In this document: piece by piece, positions 17,640-26,096 of the stretch | Layout: each line of letters opens with the position of its first letter | Position numbering within the stretch: the stretch's first letter is position 1 | Assembly (NCBI RefSeq): GCF_014656545.1 | Contig: NZ_BNDS01000002.1 | Coordinates: 204,853 to 244,815, forward strand | Reading direction: 5' to 3' | Origin: Neobacillus kokaensis | GTDB taxonomy: Bacteria > Bacillota > Bacilli > Bacillales > Cytobacillaceae | DNA: 39,963 bases | Made by a program: the position numbers and the translations under genes | The notes under the pieces: model-generated | Told to the model about the DNA's origin: nothing | The model's input: only the letters and a program-made list of their open reading frames with translations | The model's database searches: none

Positions 17640-18460
17640 GAGCCAGTCCCCCCTTCCACTGTGTTCTTATCCTTATTAATTAATTCCTTCATGACATCTT
17701 TATTAAGCTTGATTTCGTATTGTCCATTATATCGAGGAAGAATGTCATTATTAATCTTTTTACTTTCCGTACTAGTTGAGGTCGTTGCTGTCAAATTGGA
17801 ATTGCTGACCGAATTATTATTAGTCGTTTGAGTATCGTTAGTATCTCCTGCCGCCACTGATGGGTTACTTGTATTTTGATCTGCATTATTATTCAGATCA
17901 GATCCACTGTTCTGGTTCTGGGTGTTTGCATCCACTGAAGCATTTCCCGTTGTTGTTTGGCTGGACGTTTCGGCCTCAGGCAGCGCTACAGCAGATAAGG
18001 AACTTAAGTCTGCTTCTTGAACCCAGTTAGATTCATTTAGGTTATCTAAAAAGAATGCAGCCTCTCTCGTATTGTCAAACTGAACGGTTAATGTAATAGA
18101 GCCTTCTTCTGTATAGCCAAAGCTTTGTATAAAGCCTCGCTCTGGCAGCAATGCAGTAATGTGGCGCATGACTGGAACGGATTGAATGGGATATTCATTT
18201 GCCCAATCAATTGCTGTCTTCAGTTGATTTAACGAATTAGCTGATTCATTACTTTGTGCTGCTTGAGTTGTTTTCTCAACTACCTTGGTTGTCATGGAAA
18301 TTTGTCTATCAATAGCGGCTATTTCATCCTTGGTTGAATTGATCTGCCAAAGGTAAAATCCGCTTACTATTAATAAAATAGCCAGCAAGCTGGATAAAGT
18401 AATGATAAGTGTCATTTTCTTCGGTTCTTTTTGGGGAAGCAAATTTATTTCAACTAACAT
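17636..18460 (-). CDS. pilN: PilN-like type IV pilus assembly protein
   Basis: 274 residues. The N-terminus VEINLLPQKEPKK is the conserved INLLP motif that docks in PilM. One membrane segment follows (MTLIITLSSLLAILLIVSGFYLW), then a coiled coil and a small alpha-beta domain (residues 70-155). Residues about 165-235 are a Ser/Thr/Asn/Gln/Asp-rich stretch with no predicted fold, unusual in PilN. ATG overlaps the pilM stop (TAATG) with AAGGGG upstream. Forms the PilM-PilN-PilO assembly complex. Confidence 0.88.
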   Translation of the reverse strand: MLVEINLLPQKEPKKMTLIITLSSLLAILLIVSGFYLWQINSTKDEIAAIDRQISMTTKVVEKTTQAAQSNESANSLNQLKTAIDWANEYPIQSVPVMRHITALLPERGFIQSFGYTEEGSITLTVQFDNTREAAFFLDNLNESNWVQEADLSSLSAVALPEAETSSQTTTGNASVDANTQNQNSGSDLNNNADQNTSNPSVAAGDTNDTQTTNNNSVSNSNLTATTSTSTESKKINNDILPRYNGQYEIKLNKDVMKELINKDKNTVEGGTGS

Positions 18461-19452
18461 TATTGCACCCCTTTTAACGCGAGACCTAAAGATAGAAATT
18501 GACTTACTGGGAAGCCTGTCTGATCTTTCTCTTCCGCCGTAATTGAAATCATTTCAACCGGAATTTCAAATCTCTCTTTCATTTCTTCATAAATGGCTTC
18601 AAGCATTGGATGGTCCCCATTTAAAAGAAATTTGGAAATATCATGTTTCTCGCTATTTAATGAATAACGGTAAAAATCACTTAACTTATTAATTTCACGA
18701 AAAATATCCTCAAACTGAATCACTAATTCTTCCTCATTACCGATATATTTATAGACAAGTGTGCCAAGCACGTCGTGTTTAATAATCCATTGCTCCATGT
18801 GAAATGGCAGCGAAAACTGGCGCATAATTAATGGAACAGTATCTTGAAATATTGATAGATTCACACTTGTTAAGTCAAATTGAACGGTAAACAAAATCTC
18901 GTTAGTGCCTGCTTGGTCCAGGTGGTAATATAAACGGTACAGGGCAAGCGGCGATATATCTGCTGCAACCGGATTCAGCTTCAGCTTGGACAATAATTTG
19001 GAATACTCCAGCACATTTTCTTCCGGTGCAGCAAATAGAAGAAGTTCCTTAGATTTCCCATCATTCGTAAGCGGATAATAATCAAAGATTGGTTCTTCAA
19101 ATGGCAAATGAATGCTGGCTCCAAGTTCTAGATACAGATACCCCTTTATTTCATCATCCTGAATTTCAGCTGGAATGGTGACCTTCCGAATAATGACAAG
19201 CGGATCCGGAACTAGAAAGCGAACCTGGCGCCGCTGAATCTTCCATTCCGTGATACACTCTTCCACTATATTCGATAAGGAATCATAGTCTGTAATTTTC
19301 CCATCGGTAATAACGCCAGGCGGTAAAAACCGCTCACTCCACCTTTGAGCTGCAGGAGGATTGACCTGTTTTAATTCAAGCAGGCGAACCGAATGGTCAT
19401 TCAGCACGAGATTGATTATTCGGTTTTTAGGTGAAAACAGGGATAAAGCCAT
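18460..19452 (-). CDS. pilM: PilM-like actin-fold pilus assembly protein
   Basis: 330 residues, soluble. It opens IINLVLNDHSVRLLELKQ, the actin-like phosphate-binding strand pair of PilM, and carries the ITDGKITDYDSL and VRFLVPDPLVIIRKVTIPAE segments typical of the family. PilM is the cytoplasmic ring that binds the PilN N-terminus and couples the PilB/PilT motors to the envelope complex. It is followed without a gap by pilN and lies 17 bases after pilD. The DGGG-type motif seen in many PilM proteins is not evident. Confidence 0.88.
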   Translation of the reverse strand: MALSLFSPKNRIINLVLNDHSVRLLELKQVNPPAAQRWSERFLPPGVITDGKITDYDSLSNIVEECITEWKIQRRQVRFLVPDPLVIIRKVTIPAEIQDDEIKGYLYLELGASIHLPFEEPIFDYYPLTNDGKSKELLLFAAPEENVLEYSKLLSKLKLNPVAADISPLALYRLYYHLDQAGTNEILFTVQFDLTSVNLSIFQDTVPLIMRQFSLPFHMEQWIIKHDVLGTLVYKYIGNEEELVIQFEDIFREINKLSDFYRYSLNSEKHDISKFLLNGDHPMLEAIYEEMKERFEIPVEMISITAEEKDQTGFPVSQFLSLGLALKGVQ

Positions 19453-19469
19453 AGAAAAAACCCCTTAAG

Positions 19470-20225
19470 TTATAATCCTTGATGAAGGAATTGTATATAA
19501 AGATGTATTATTTTCGATCCAAAAAAATAAGCTGTTAACGTTCCAGCCGCAATAAACGGTCCAAATGGGATGGGCTGCCGGCGTTTTACAATTTTTAAAA
19601 TGAGTGCAGCGCCGCCAATTACAGCGCCAAAAAGTGTTGAAAGAAAGAATGATAATAGTACTAGTTTAATACCTAGGACAAAGCCAAGTAAAGCGTAAAG
19701 TTTCACATCGCCAAAGCCCATTCCGCCTTTACTGACAATCGCAACGATCAGCAGCAATAGAAAACCAGCGACGGCTCCTAAAAGGCTGTCCCACCAAGGG
19801 GTAAGCGGCCAAATAATTCGTTCCATTAAAAAAATCCCTGCAAACCAAAGTAGTATTTTATCAGGGATGATCATATAGTGAATATCTGAAACTGTGATAA
19901 TCATAAACATAGATATTAGCGTTAAAGCTACTACTAATTCTCCTGACCATCCGACAAAGTATGGCGCTGCTGCAAACAAGATTCCTGTTAATAACTCGAA
20001 GATTGGATAGATAGGGGAAATCCGCGACTGACAGCCGCGGCATTTTCCACCTTGTAGTAAGTATGAAATTACTGGTATTAATTCGTATGGTTTTAATTGA
20101 TGACCGCAAGTTGGACATGCAGATCTTGGTGTTACAATCGAAACTTTTTTATATATTCTAATTCCGATAACATTAAAAAATGACCCGAGAACTAAACCGT
20201 AGATAAAAAAAAGATACAATATCAT
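19470..20225 (-). CDS. pilD: Prepilin peptidase PilD/ComC
   Basis: 251 residues, about eight membrane segments. The aspartic protease pair is present: Asp114 (ITVSDIHYMIIPD) and Asp173 (GGMGFGDVKLYALLG). Four zinc-binding Cys at residues 37, 40, 62 and 65 (CPTC and CRGC) indicate the bifunctional form that cleaves the prepilin leader and N-methylates the new N-terminus. In B. subtilis the single gene at this place is comC. Its ATG overlaps the pilin stop codon (TAATG), so it is coupled to the major pilin. Confidence 0.95.
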   Translation of the reverse strand: MILYLFFIYGLVLGSFFNVIGIRIYKKVSIVTPRSACPTCGHQLKPYELIPVISYLLQGGKCRGCQSRISPIYPIFELLTGILFAAAPYFVGWSGELVVALTLISMFMIITVSDIHYMIIPDKILLWFAGIFLMERIIWPLTPWWDSLLGAVAGFLLLLIVAIVSKGGMGFGDVKLYALLGFVLGIKLVLLSFFLSTLFGAVIGGAALILKIVKRRQPIPFGPFIAAGTLTAYFFGSKIIHLYIQFLHQGL

Positions 20226-20677
20226 TAGTTTTTATATTCTATTAACTCTTGCTCAGTTGCTACACCGTCTCCATCACCTTTAGCTGGTGCAGTTGTACTA
20301 TCAGCCAAGGCTACTGCCGCGTGTCCCTCTAATGTATAAGTGTATTTCCCAGAAGTAGCATTATGTGTAACGTTAACTTTAAAAGTATCATCCTTAACCC
20401 GATCAAGGTAATCTTTTAGAGCGGTAGTGGTGGCTGAACCATTCATATCCAATGTAACATCTGTAGTATTAGGGTTATCGGCAACATACATTTTTGCAGC
20501 ATTAATTATTTGGATACCTTCCTGAACTGAAGCTTTTTGGTCTGATTTCTTAATTACATTTCCAATCGCAGGAATCGCAATCGCCGCAATAATCCCCAAA
20601 ATAACGATAACTGCCAATAATTCAATCAAAGTAAAACCTTTTTGTTCTTTAAGTTTTAAACCTAACTTTTTTACCAT
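20225..20677 (-). CDS. Major type IV pilin (ComGC/PilA-like prepilin)
   Basis: 150 residues. A short basic leader (MVKKLGLKLKEQKG) ends at the class III cleavage site, followed by FTLIELLAVIVILGIIAAIAIP: Phe+1, Glu+5 and the hydrophobic assembly helix. The globular part (residues about 40-150) has no cysteines and is Thr/Asp/Ala-rich. It is likely the main fibre subunit because it has its own promoter with a palindrome and sits directly before pilD and pilM. It could also be a pseudopilin of a transformation pilus; PilT in the operon favours a true retractile pilus. Confidence 0.88.
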   Translation of the reverse strand: MVKKLGLKLKEQKGFTLIELLAVIVILGIIAAIAIPAIGNVIKKSDQKASVQEGIQIINAAKMYVADNPNTTDVTLDMNGSATTTALKDYLDRVKDDTFKVNVTHNATSGKYTYTLEGHAAVALADSTTAPAKGDGDGVATEQELIEYKN

Positions 20678-20726
20678 TTCCCCATCTCCTTTTAGTTCTT
20701 TTAACCTAGTAATATTTCTCTATGAG

Positions 20727-20755
20727 TATACAATATATGTCATATATTGAAAAGA
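20727..20755 (-). promoter_or_regulatory. Major pilin promoter with palindrome in the spacer
   Basis: Minus strand: -35 TTTTCA (20750-20755), 17-base spacer, -10 TATACT (20727-20732). The spacer lies almost wholly within the inverted repeat CAATATAT-GTC-ATATATTG (20733-20751, plus-strand reading), a possible operator. It is 50 bases before the pilin start. The repeat lacks GC in the stem and a T-run, so it is not a terminator. Confidence 0.5.
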
Positions 20756-20820
20756 AGTTTTTAGCAAATTTTGTCCTAACATTTACAATTTTGTTACTTC
20801 AAGGATAAAAACACTGTTTT

Positions 20821-22026
20821 TTAGCTCATTTGGTCGAACATGGAGAACATCGGCATCATAATTGATAACACAATAACCCCTACTACCCCTGCCAAAAGTA
20901 CTATCATAATTGGCTCTATTAATGATTTCAGCCGATCTGTTACTTGTTCTACTTCTTTTTCATAGAATTCAGCAATCTTGGATAACATCGCATCTAAGGC
21001 ACCGGTTTCTTCACCGATTGAAATCATTTGCGTAACCAACGGCGGAAAAGCCCAGTGCTTCTCCATTGGTTCTGTCATGGATAGTCCCTTTTCAAGAGTG
21101 TTTCTGGATTCACGGATTACTTTTGAAATGACTTCATTTTCGACTATCTTCTCCACAATGGACATAGCTTGGAGAATTGGAACAGAGCTTGAAAATAATG
21201 TGCTTAGCGTTCGCATCATCCGCGCCAGTGCTACTTTTTGTAAAACATTACCGAAAATCGGCATTTTTAATAGGGCATAATCTAAGAAGTATTTTGTTTT
21301 TTTATTCTTCTTAATATACATAAGAATTAAAACAAAACAGATGACAATAAGAGCAAGCAGCCACCAAAATGATTGCATAAATTCACTTGAAGCTAACACA
21401 AATTTTGTTATCCCCGGCAGTTCTGCCCCCATATCATCAAACATTTTTACAAAGGTCGGAACAACCGAAACTAGTAAAAAAATAACGGCTCCAATGGCTA
21501 AAATACCAATCACCGCAGGGTAGGTTAGGGCTGAAACTATCTTTTGTTTTGTATAATGCTGCTTTTCAAAGTCCTCCGCCAGCCGTTCAAGTGTTCCATC
21601 TAAATTACCGCTGACCTCTCCGGCAGTTACCATATTAACAAACATTGAATTGAATATTTTGTTGTGTTTTGAAACTGCCTGAGAAAGGGGATTCCCCTCT
21701 CTTAACTCCTGCTCAACATCAAACAGCGCCCTTTTTAATGCTTTACTTTCCGTCTGATGGGCGAGAATCGATGTTGCCTCAACGACCGTTACCCCCGCTT
21801 TTAAAAGTGTGGCAAATTGCCGTAAATAAATGACAAAATCCTGAAGCTTAACCGGATTTCCAAAGGAAAGATCTTTTGTTAATAGAGTTTCTGGAACCTC
21901 CGTTATTTCAATAACACGGATTCCCTCTCCATTTAATTTGACCATAGCCTCCCGCTTTGAGGTGGCATTAACGGTGCCCTGCCGTTTTCCTTTTCGATCC
22001 CGCCCTGAATATTTAAACCTAGGCAT
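20821..22026 (-). CDS. pilC: PilC, pilus platform membrane protein
   Basis: 401 residues, two repeated T2SSF domains (residues about 65-190 and 270-392), each starting with FVIYLRQFATLLKAGVTVVEA or MMRTLSTLFSSSVPILQAMS and ending in membrane segments. Three membrane helices in all. PilC is the cytoplasmic membrane platform turned by PilB and PilT. Its start overlaps the pilT stop by 8 bases. The 143-base gap after it contains the pilin promoter. Confidence 0.96.
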   Translation of the reverse strand: MPRFKYSGRDRKGKRQGTVNATSKREAMVKLNGEGIRVIEITEVPETLLTKDLSFGNPVKLQDFVIYLRQFATLLKAGVTVVEATSILAHQTESKALKRALFDVEQELREGNPLSQAVSKHNKIFNSMFVNMVTAGEVSGNLDGTLERLAEDFEKQHYTKQKIVSALTYPAVIGILAIGAVIFLLVSVVPTFVKMFDDMGAELPGITKFVLASSEFMQSFWWLLALIVICFVLILMYIKKNKKTKYFLDYALLKMPIFGNVLQKVALARMMRTLSTLFSSSVPILQAMSIVEKIVENEVISKVIRESRNTLEKGLSMTEPMEKHWAFPPLVTQMISIGEETGALDAMLSKIAEFYEKEVEQVTDRLKSLIEPIMIVLLAGVVGVIVLSIMMPMFSMFDQMS

Positions 22027-23068
22027 TTTGCATCATTTTCTCATGTAAGAATTGGGATGCCGCTTCTAATTGAATTTGATTGCGGTCAAGCAGGTCTTTT
22101 ATACTCATTTCAAGCGTATGCATCCCTTGGGCTCTGGACGTTTGCATGATACTTGGAATTTGATGGATTTTCTCATTGCGAATCAGGTTCGCAATCGCTG
22201 GATTATTTACTAATATTTCTGTCGCTGCTTTTCTGCCTTTTTTATCACTAGTCGGGAACAACCGCTGTGAAATAACTCCAACTAGAACAGATGACAGCTG
22301 GATACGAATTTGCTGCTGCTGGGCAGGTGGAAATACATCAATGACCCGGTTAATGGTTGTTGGAGCACTTGAAGTATGCAGTGTAGATAACACAAGGTGG
22401 CCAGTTTCCGCTGCTGTAATCGCAATCTGAATCGTCTCTAAATCCCGCATCTCTCCTACGAGAATAACATCCGGGTCCTGACGGAGAGCAGCCTTTAAGC
22501 CATTCGCATAGGATTTCGTATCAAAGCCAACTTCACGCTGATCGATAATCGAATTTCCATGACGGTGAAGATATTCAATTGGGTCCTCTAAGGTAATGAT
22601 ATGCTTTCGCATTGTCCTGTTCATGTAGTCTATCATAGAAGCAAGCGTCGTTGATTTACCGCTTCCCGTAGGTCCAGTCACCAAGATAAGTCCTTGTGGC
22701 TTCTCAACTAATTTTGAAATTATCCCCGGCAATTGCAGGTCTTCAATTGTCGGTGTTTTAGATGCGACGACCCTTAGTGCCAAAGATACACTTTTACGTT
22801 GATGAAAGGCGTTAACACGAAACCGGGAAATACCAGGAACACCGTACGAAAAATCAAGTTCCCCTTTTTCTTTAAATTGCTCCCATAGATTTTCCGGTAT
22901 AATTGCCTCGGCCATTGCTTCGGTATGATCGGGCAGAAGATTTTCCGTTCCATACCTTTTTAAATCACCATTAATACGCATTATAGGCGGTACACCGACT
23001 GTTAAGTGAACGTCGGAGGCTTTATATTCAATTGCCGCTGTTAATATTTGATCTATTTTATCTTTCAT
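22019..23068 (-). CDS. pilT: PilT, pilus retraction ATPase
   Basis: 349 residues, the usual PilT length. Walker A is GPTGSGKST at residues 132-140; the Asp box (ITLEDPIEYLH), Walker B (ALRQDPDVILVGEMRD) and His box (TGHLVLSTLHT) are all intact. A short PAS-like N-domain precedes them. It depolymerises the pilus and drives twitching. B. subtilis competence pili lack a PilT, so its presence marks this locus as a dedicated retractile type IV pilus. It is 13 bases after pilB. Confidence 0.97.
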   Translation of the reverse strand: MKDKIDQILTAAIEYKASDVHLTVGVPPIMRINGDLKRYGTENLLPDHTEAMAEAIIPENLWEQFKEKGELDFSYGVPGISRFRVNAFHQRKSVSLALRVVASKTPTIEDLQLPGIISKLVEKPQGLILVTGPTGSGKSTTLASMIDYMNRTMRKHIITLEDPIEYLHRHGNSIIDQREVGFDTKSYANGLKAALRQDPDVILVGEMRDLETIQIAITAAETGHLVLSTLHTSSAPTTINRVIDVFPPAQQQQIRIQLSSVLVGVISQRLFPTSDKKGRKAATEILVNNPAIANLIRNEKIHQIPSIMQTSRAQGMHTLEMSIKDLLDRNQIQLEAASQFLHEKMMQNA

Positions 23069-23081
23069 GTAACCCCTGCTC

Positions 23082-24743
23082 CTACTCTAGAATGGCAACA
23101 CGTAATACTTCTTCAGTGGTTGTTAATCCTTGCTTCACTTTTAATAAACCATCATCGATCAAAAAGATTGTTTTATTTTTAATCGCTATTTCTCTCAGCT
23201 TTTGAAAATTCTCGCCATTCATAATGACACGACGAATATCGTCATTTATAACGAGAACCTCATGTAAGGCGACCCGGCCTTTGTACCCTGTCATATTACA
23301 GGAAGCACAGCCCTTGCCGCGGATAATTTTATCAATCTTCATTCCGCGCCGGGCAAATATTTCTACTTCCCGTTTAGATGGCTCGTGCTCCTCCATACAA
23401 TCGCGGCAAACTTTACGTACAAGACGCTGCGCTACTATTCCACTTAAAGTAGCGGCAAGCAAGAAAGGCTCAACTCCCATATCGATCAGCCGGGTTACTG
23501 TTCCAAGTGAATCATTCGTGTGCAGTGTACTTAATACTAAGTGACCCGTTAAGGAAGCACGTACAGCAATTTCTGCTGTTTCCTTATCCCGGATTTCCCC
23601 GACCATGATAATATTCGGATCCTGCCGAAGAATTGAACGAAGTCCCGCTGCAAAGGTCATTCCGACATTGGTGTTTACTTGTACTTGGTTAATTCCTTCG
23701 AGCTGATACTCCACTGGATCCTCAACGGTGATAATATTCACTTCATCACTGTTCATTTTATTAAGCGCAGCATATAAAGTAGATGACTTACCAGAACCAG
23801 TTGGACCTGTAATTAACACAATCCCTGTTGGCTGTTCAATCATCTGATTAAACCGTTTTAAGTTTAACGTGTTAAATCCAAGTTTGTTAATATCATTTAA
23901 GGTTGAGCCCATATCAAGGAGACGCATTACAATTTTCTCACCATAAACGGTTGGAAGGGTCGATACACGAAGGTCAATAGGATGAAAATCCAGGTTTAAT
24001 TTAATCCGGCCATCCTGGGGAATCCTATGTTCGGTAATATCGAGATTAGACATTATTTTAATTCTAGCTGTTAAGACACTCTGCATGCTTTTCGGCAATG
24101 TCCGCTCCACCCTCAGCACACCATCAACCCGGTAGCGGACAATGATCTTTGTCTCTTGTGGATCAATGTGAATATCACTTGCCTTCTGAAGGACAGCATT
24201 GGTCATCATCTGATTCACCAGCTTGACAATCGGTGAATCCTGATCAGTAATATCATCAGTCCGTCCACGATCGTTTTGCGGCAATTCGTCCAACAGTTCT
24301 TCAAAGCCATCATCAACATTGTAATATTTATTAATCGTTCGAAGAATTTCGTCCTTCGTTGCAATGGCTGGTTCAATTTGAAATCCAGTTGACAAACGTA
24401 AGTCATCAATGACAATAAAGTCCATTGGATTCGCCATCGCGACTAACAGCTTGTTGCCCTCTTTTTTTAACGGTATGATTAAATTTCGTTTAGCTGTCTC
24501 TTTTGAGATCACAGAAAAAAGATTGGTATCAAAAGGATATTGCAATAAGCTGATATGAGGGATGCCAAGCTGATATTCCAATATCTCAATTAATTGCTGC
24601 TCGGTTATAAACCCCTTTTGTAGAAGTGTTTCCCCTAATTTTTGACTGGAGCCTTTATCATCCAAAGCAGCCTTTAACTGCTCTGGTGTAATTAGCCCTT
24701 CTTCAATTAACAAATCACCAAGCAGTTTCCTTGTTTGCTTCAT
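23082..24743 (-). CDS. pilB: PilB, pilus extension ATPase with MshEN-like domain
   Basis: 553 residues from the ATG at 24743; a TTG two codons earlier is too close to the ribosome site GGAAGGGA. Residues 7-30 and 35-58 are two copies of the MshEN motif that binds cyclic di-GMP in MshE and PilB2 (LLGDLLIEEGLITPEQL and KLGETLLQKGFITEQQL). In the first the key Arg and Gln are replaced by Leu7 and Lys30; in the second Lys35 replaces Arg and Gln58 is kept. The ATPase domain has Walker A GPTGSGKSS (313-321), an Asp box and RQDPNIIMVGEIRD. A CxxC-x(n)-CxxC zinc element lies near residue 455. It polymerises pilin. Confidence 0.96.
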   Translation of the reverse strand: MKQTRKLLGDLLIEEGLITPEQLKAALDDKGSSQKLGETLLQKGFITEQQLIEILEYQLGIPHISLLQYPFDTNLFSVISKETAKRNLIIPLKKEGNKLLVAMANPMDFIVIDDLRLSTGFQIEPAIATKDEILRTINKYYNVDDGFEELLDELPQNDRGRTDDITDQDSPIVKLVNQMMTNAVLQKASDIHIDPQETKIIVRYRVDGVLRVERTLPKSMQSVLTARIKIMSNLDITEHRIPQDGRIKLNLDFHPIDLRVSTLPTVYGEKIVMRLLDMGSTLNDINKLGFNTLNLKRFNQMIEQPTGIVLITGPTGSGKSSTLYAALNKMNSDEVNIITVEDPVEYQLEGINQVQVNTNVGMTFAAGLRSILRQDPNIIMVGEIRDKETAEIAVRASLTGHLVLSTLHTNDSLGTVTRLIDMGVEPFLLAATLSGIVAQRLVRKVCRDCMEEHEPSKREVEIFARRGMKIDKIIRGKGCASCNMTGYKGRVALHEVLVINDDIRRVIMNGENFQKLREIAIKNKTIFLIDDGLLKVKQGLTTTEEVLRVAILE

Positions 24744-24758
24744 GTACAATCCCTTCCT

Positions 24759-26069
24759 CTACTTTGGCTGTTCATTTGGCTTTCCCCAAAGATCGCTGTT
24801 TTTTGTATCCTGCTGTCCTGTATCAGCAGAGGATGGTGTTTCATTACTATTTTGGTCAGATGATTGACTTCCAGCAGTCTGCGCCGATGTACTTTGCTTC
24901 CTTTGGCCGAGACCATGAATTTCCACCTGGTAAACGACAGGATAGTAATCCTCTGATAGTAACTCACTCTTAATTAATTCATTATCTTCATAAACTTCAC
25001 GGTAGATTTTTACGATTTGCCCATCTTTCCCTTTTGTTTGAATGTTTATTTCTCCAGGCAGCAGCTGCGGGCTGTATTGAATAATTTTCTTAGGCGCTAA
25101 TTTCTGCTTGTTTTGCAGGCTGATTTCATAGTCATAGAAAAACTTGCTCCCTTTTAATGAAACCTTTAACTGGTTGTCGTCTAGATTTAACTGCAGTAAA
25201 TAATTTGCTTTATTAGGATTAGCGATGATAAAGTCAGCGTTTTTACTTCCGCTAACCTTTGCTTCAAATCCAAGACGTGCATAATCAGGAAGCGTTGTCC
25301 CAATATTTCTTTCAATGATAGAAAAATTAGTTGGCAGTATGGCTTCATAAATTGCGGTAGCAATAACATTCAGTGAATCTGACTCGGTGATGTTATTAGC
25401 TTTGGCAAATTCAAGTAAGGAAAATGTTGATTCTGCCGGAATGTCAATTTTAGAATTTTCATTAATAATTGATTCTAAATTTTCAGGCATCTCTTTTAAC
25501 TTAACGATTGCTTTAGTAAGAACAGCATCGTTTTTCCGTTTGTCAGATGCTAAATAATCAGAATACAAGTTAAATGTCTGAGCATTCGTTTCAAATACAG
25601 AAGCCGTCGCATTTAAACCAGCTGTCAGTTTAGCCATGTCAACGTCACTCGGGTTTAATGCTGGAAAAAGGATTTCCAGCTGTGCCCTAACTTGACTATC
25701 GTCAATCGTAATAAATGCTGTATTTTTTTGACCGTCTTTGATGGCATTAACTGTTTGCTGTGAATCAAGATGAAAATCATTTAAATCGAATGGTGTAATC
25801 TTTTCACCGTATTGCATTTCGATTTTCGCTTCCTTTATCCATACTGGATATTTTTCTTCTAACAAACTTTTGGCTTCGTCTGCCGTCTTTCCCGAAACAT
25901 CTAAATATCCAATGGTTGTCCCGTTACTAAATTTCCCGTCCGCATTCGTCATACTTTCAAATGCCTTTGCCCCAAAATGGGAGGTGCTAAATATAAATGC
26001 TGTACTGAAGAGCAATACAACGAACAATTTGATCAGCTGCTGGTTCTTGTGCAAACCCTTTTCCTCCAT
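24759..26069 (-). CDS. Exported VanW/G5-domain-like protein of the pilus operon
   Basis: 436 residues with an N-terminal membrane anchor (LIKLFVVLLFSTAFIFSTSHFG, residues 12-33). Residues about 50-150 resemble the peptidoglycan-binding repeat often placed before VanW (GTTIGYLDVSGKTADEAKSLLEEKY). Residues 211-292 follow the VanW pattern (TFSLLEFAK ... IATAIYEAILPTNFSIIERN ... DYARLGFEAKV) but lack its usual Cys-Gln pair. Residues about 322-385 look like a G5 domain (YSPQLLPGEINIQTKGKDGQIVKIYREVY). The tail is Ser/Gln/Asn-rich. It is 15 bases from pilB, so it belongs to the pilus operon. A role in passing or anchoring the pilus in the cell wall is inference; I know no tested function. Confidence 0.7.
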   Translation of the reverse strand: MEEKGLHKNQQLIKLFVVLLFSTAFIFSTSHFGAKAFESMTNADGKFSNGTTIGYLDVSGKTADEAKSLLEEKYPVWIKEAKIEMQYGEKITPFDLNDFHLDSQQTVNAIKDGQKNTAFITIDDSQVRAQLEILFPALNPSDVDMAKLTAGLNATASVFETNAQTFNLYSDYLASDKRKNDAVLTKAIVKLKEMPENLESIINENSKIDIPAESTFSLLEFAKANNITESDSLNVIATAIYEAILPTNFSIIERNIGTTLPDYARLGFEAKVSGSKNADFIIANPNKANYLLQLNLDDNQLKVSLKGSKFFYDYEISLQNKQKLAPKKIIQYSPQLLPGEINIQTKGKDGQIVKIYREVYEDNELIKSELLSEDYYPVVYQVEIHGLGQRKQSTSAQTAGSQSSDQNSNETPSSADTGQQDTKNSDLWGKPNEQPK

Positions 26070-26096
26070 TCAAACTCTCCAGAATCAAATCCACTA

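Noticed and set aside
20733..20751. Palindrome as terminator of pilC
   Set aside because: The stem is all A/T except one pair and no T-run follows; it fits better within the pilin promoter.
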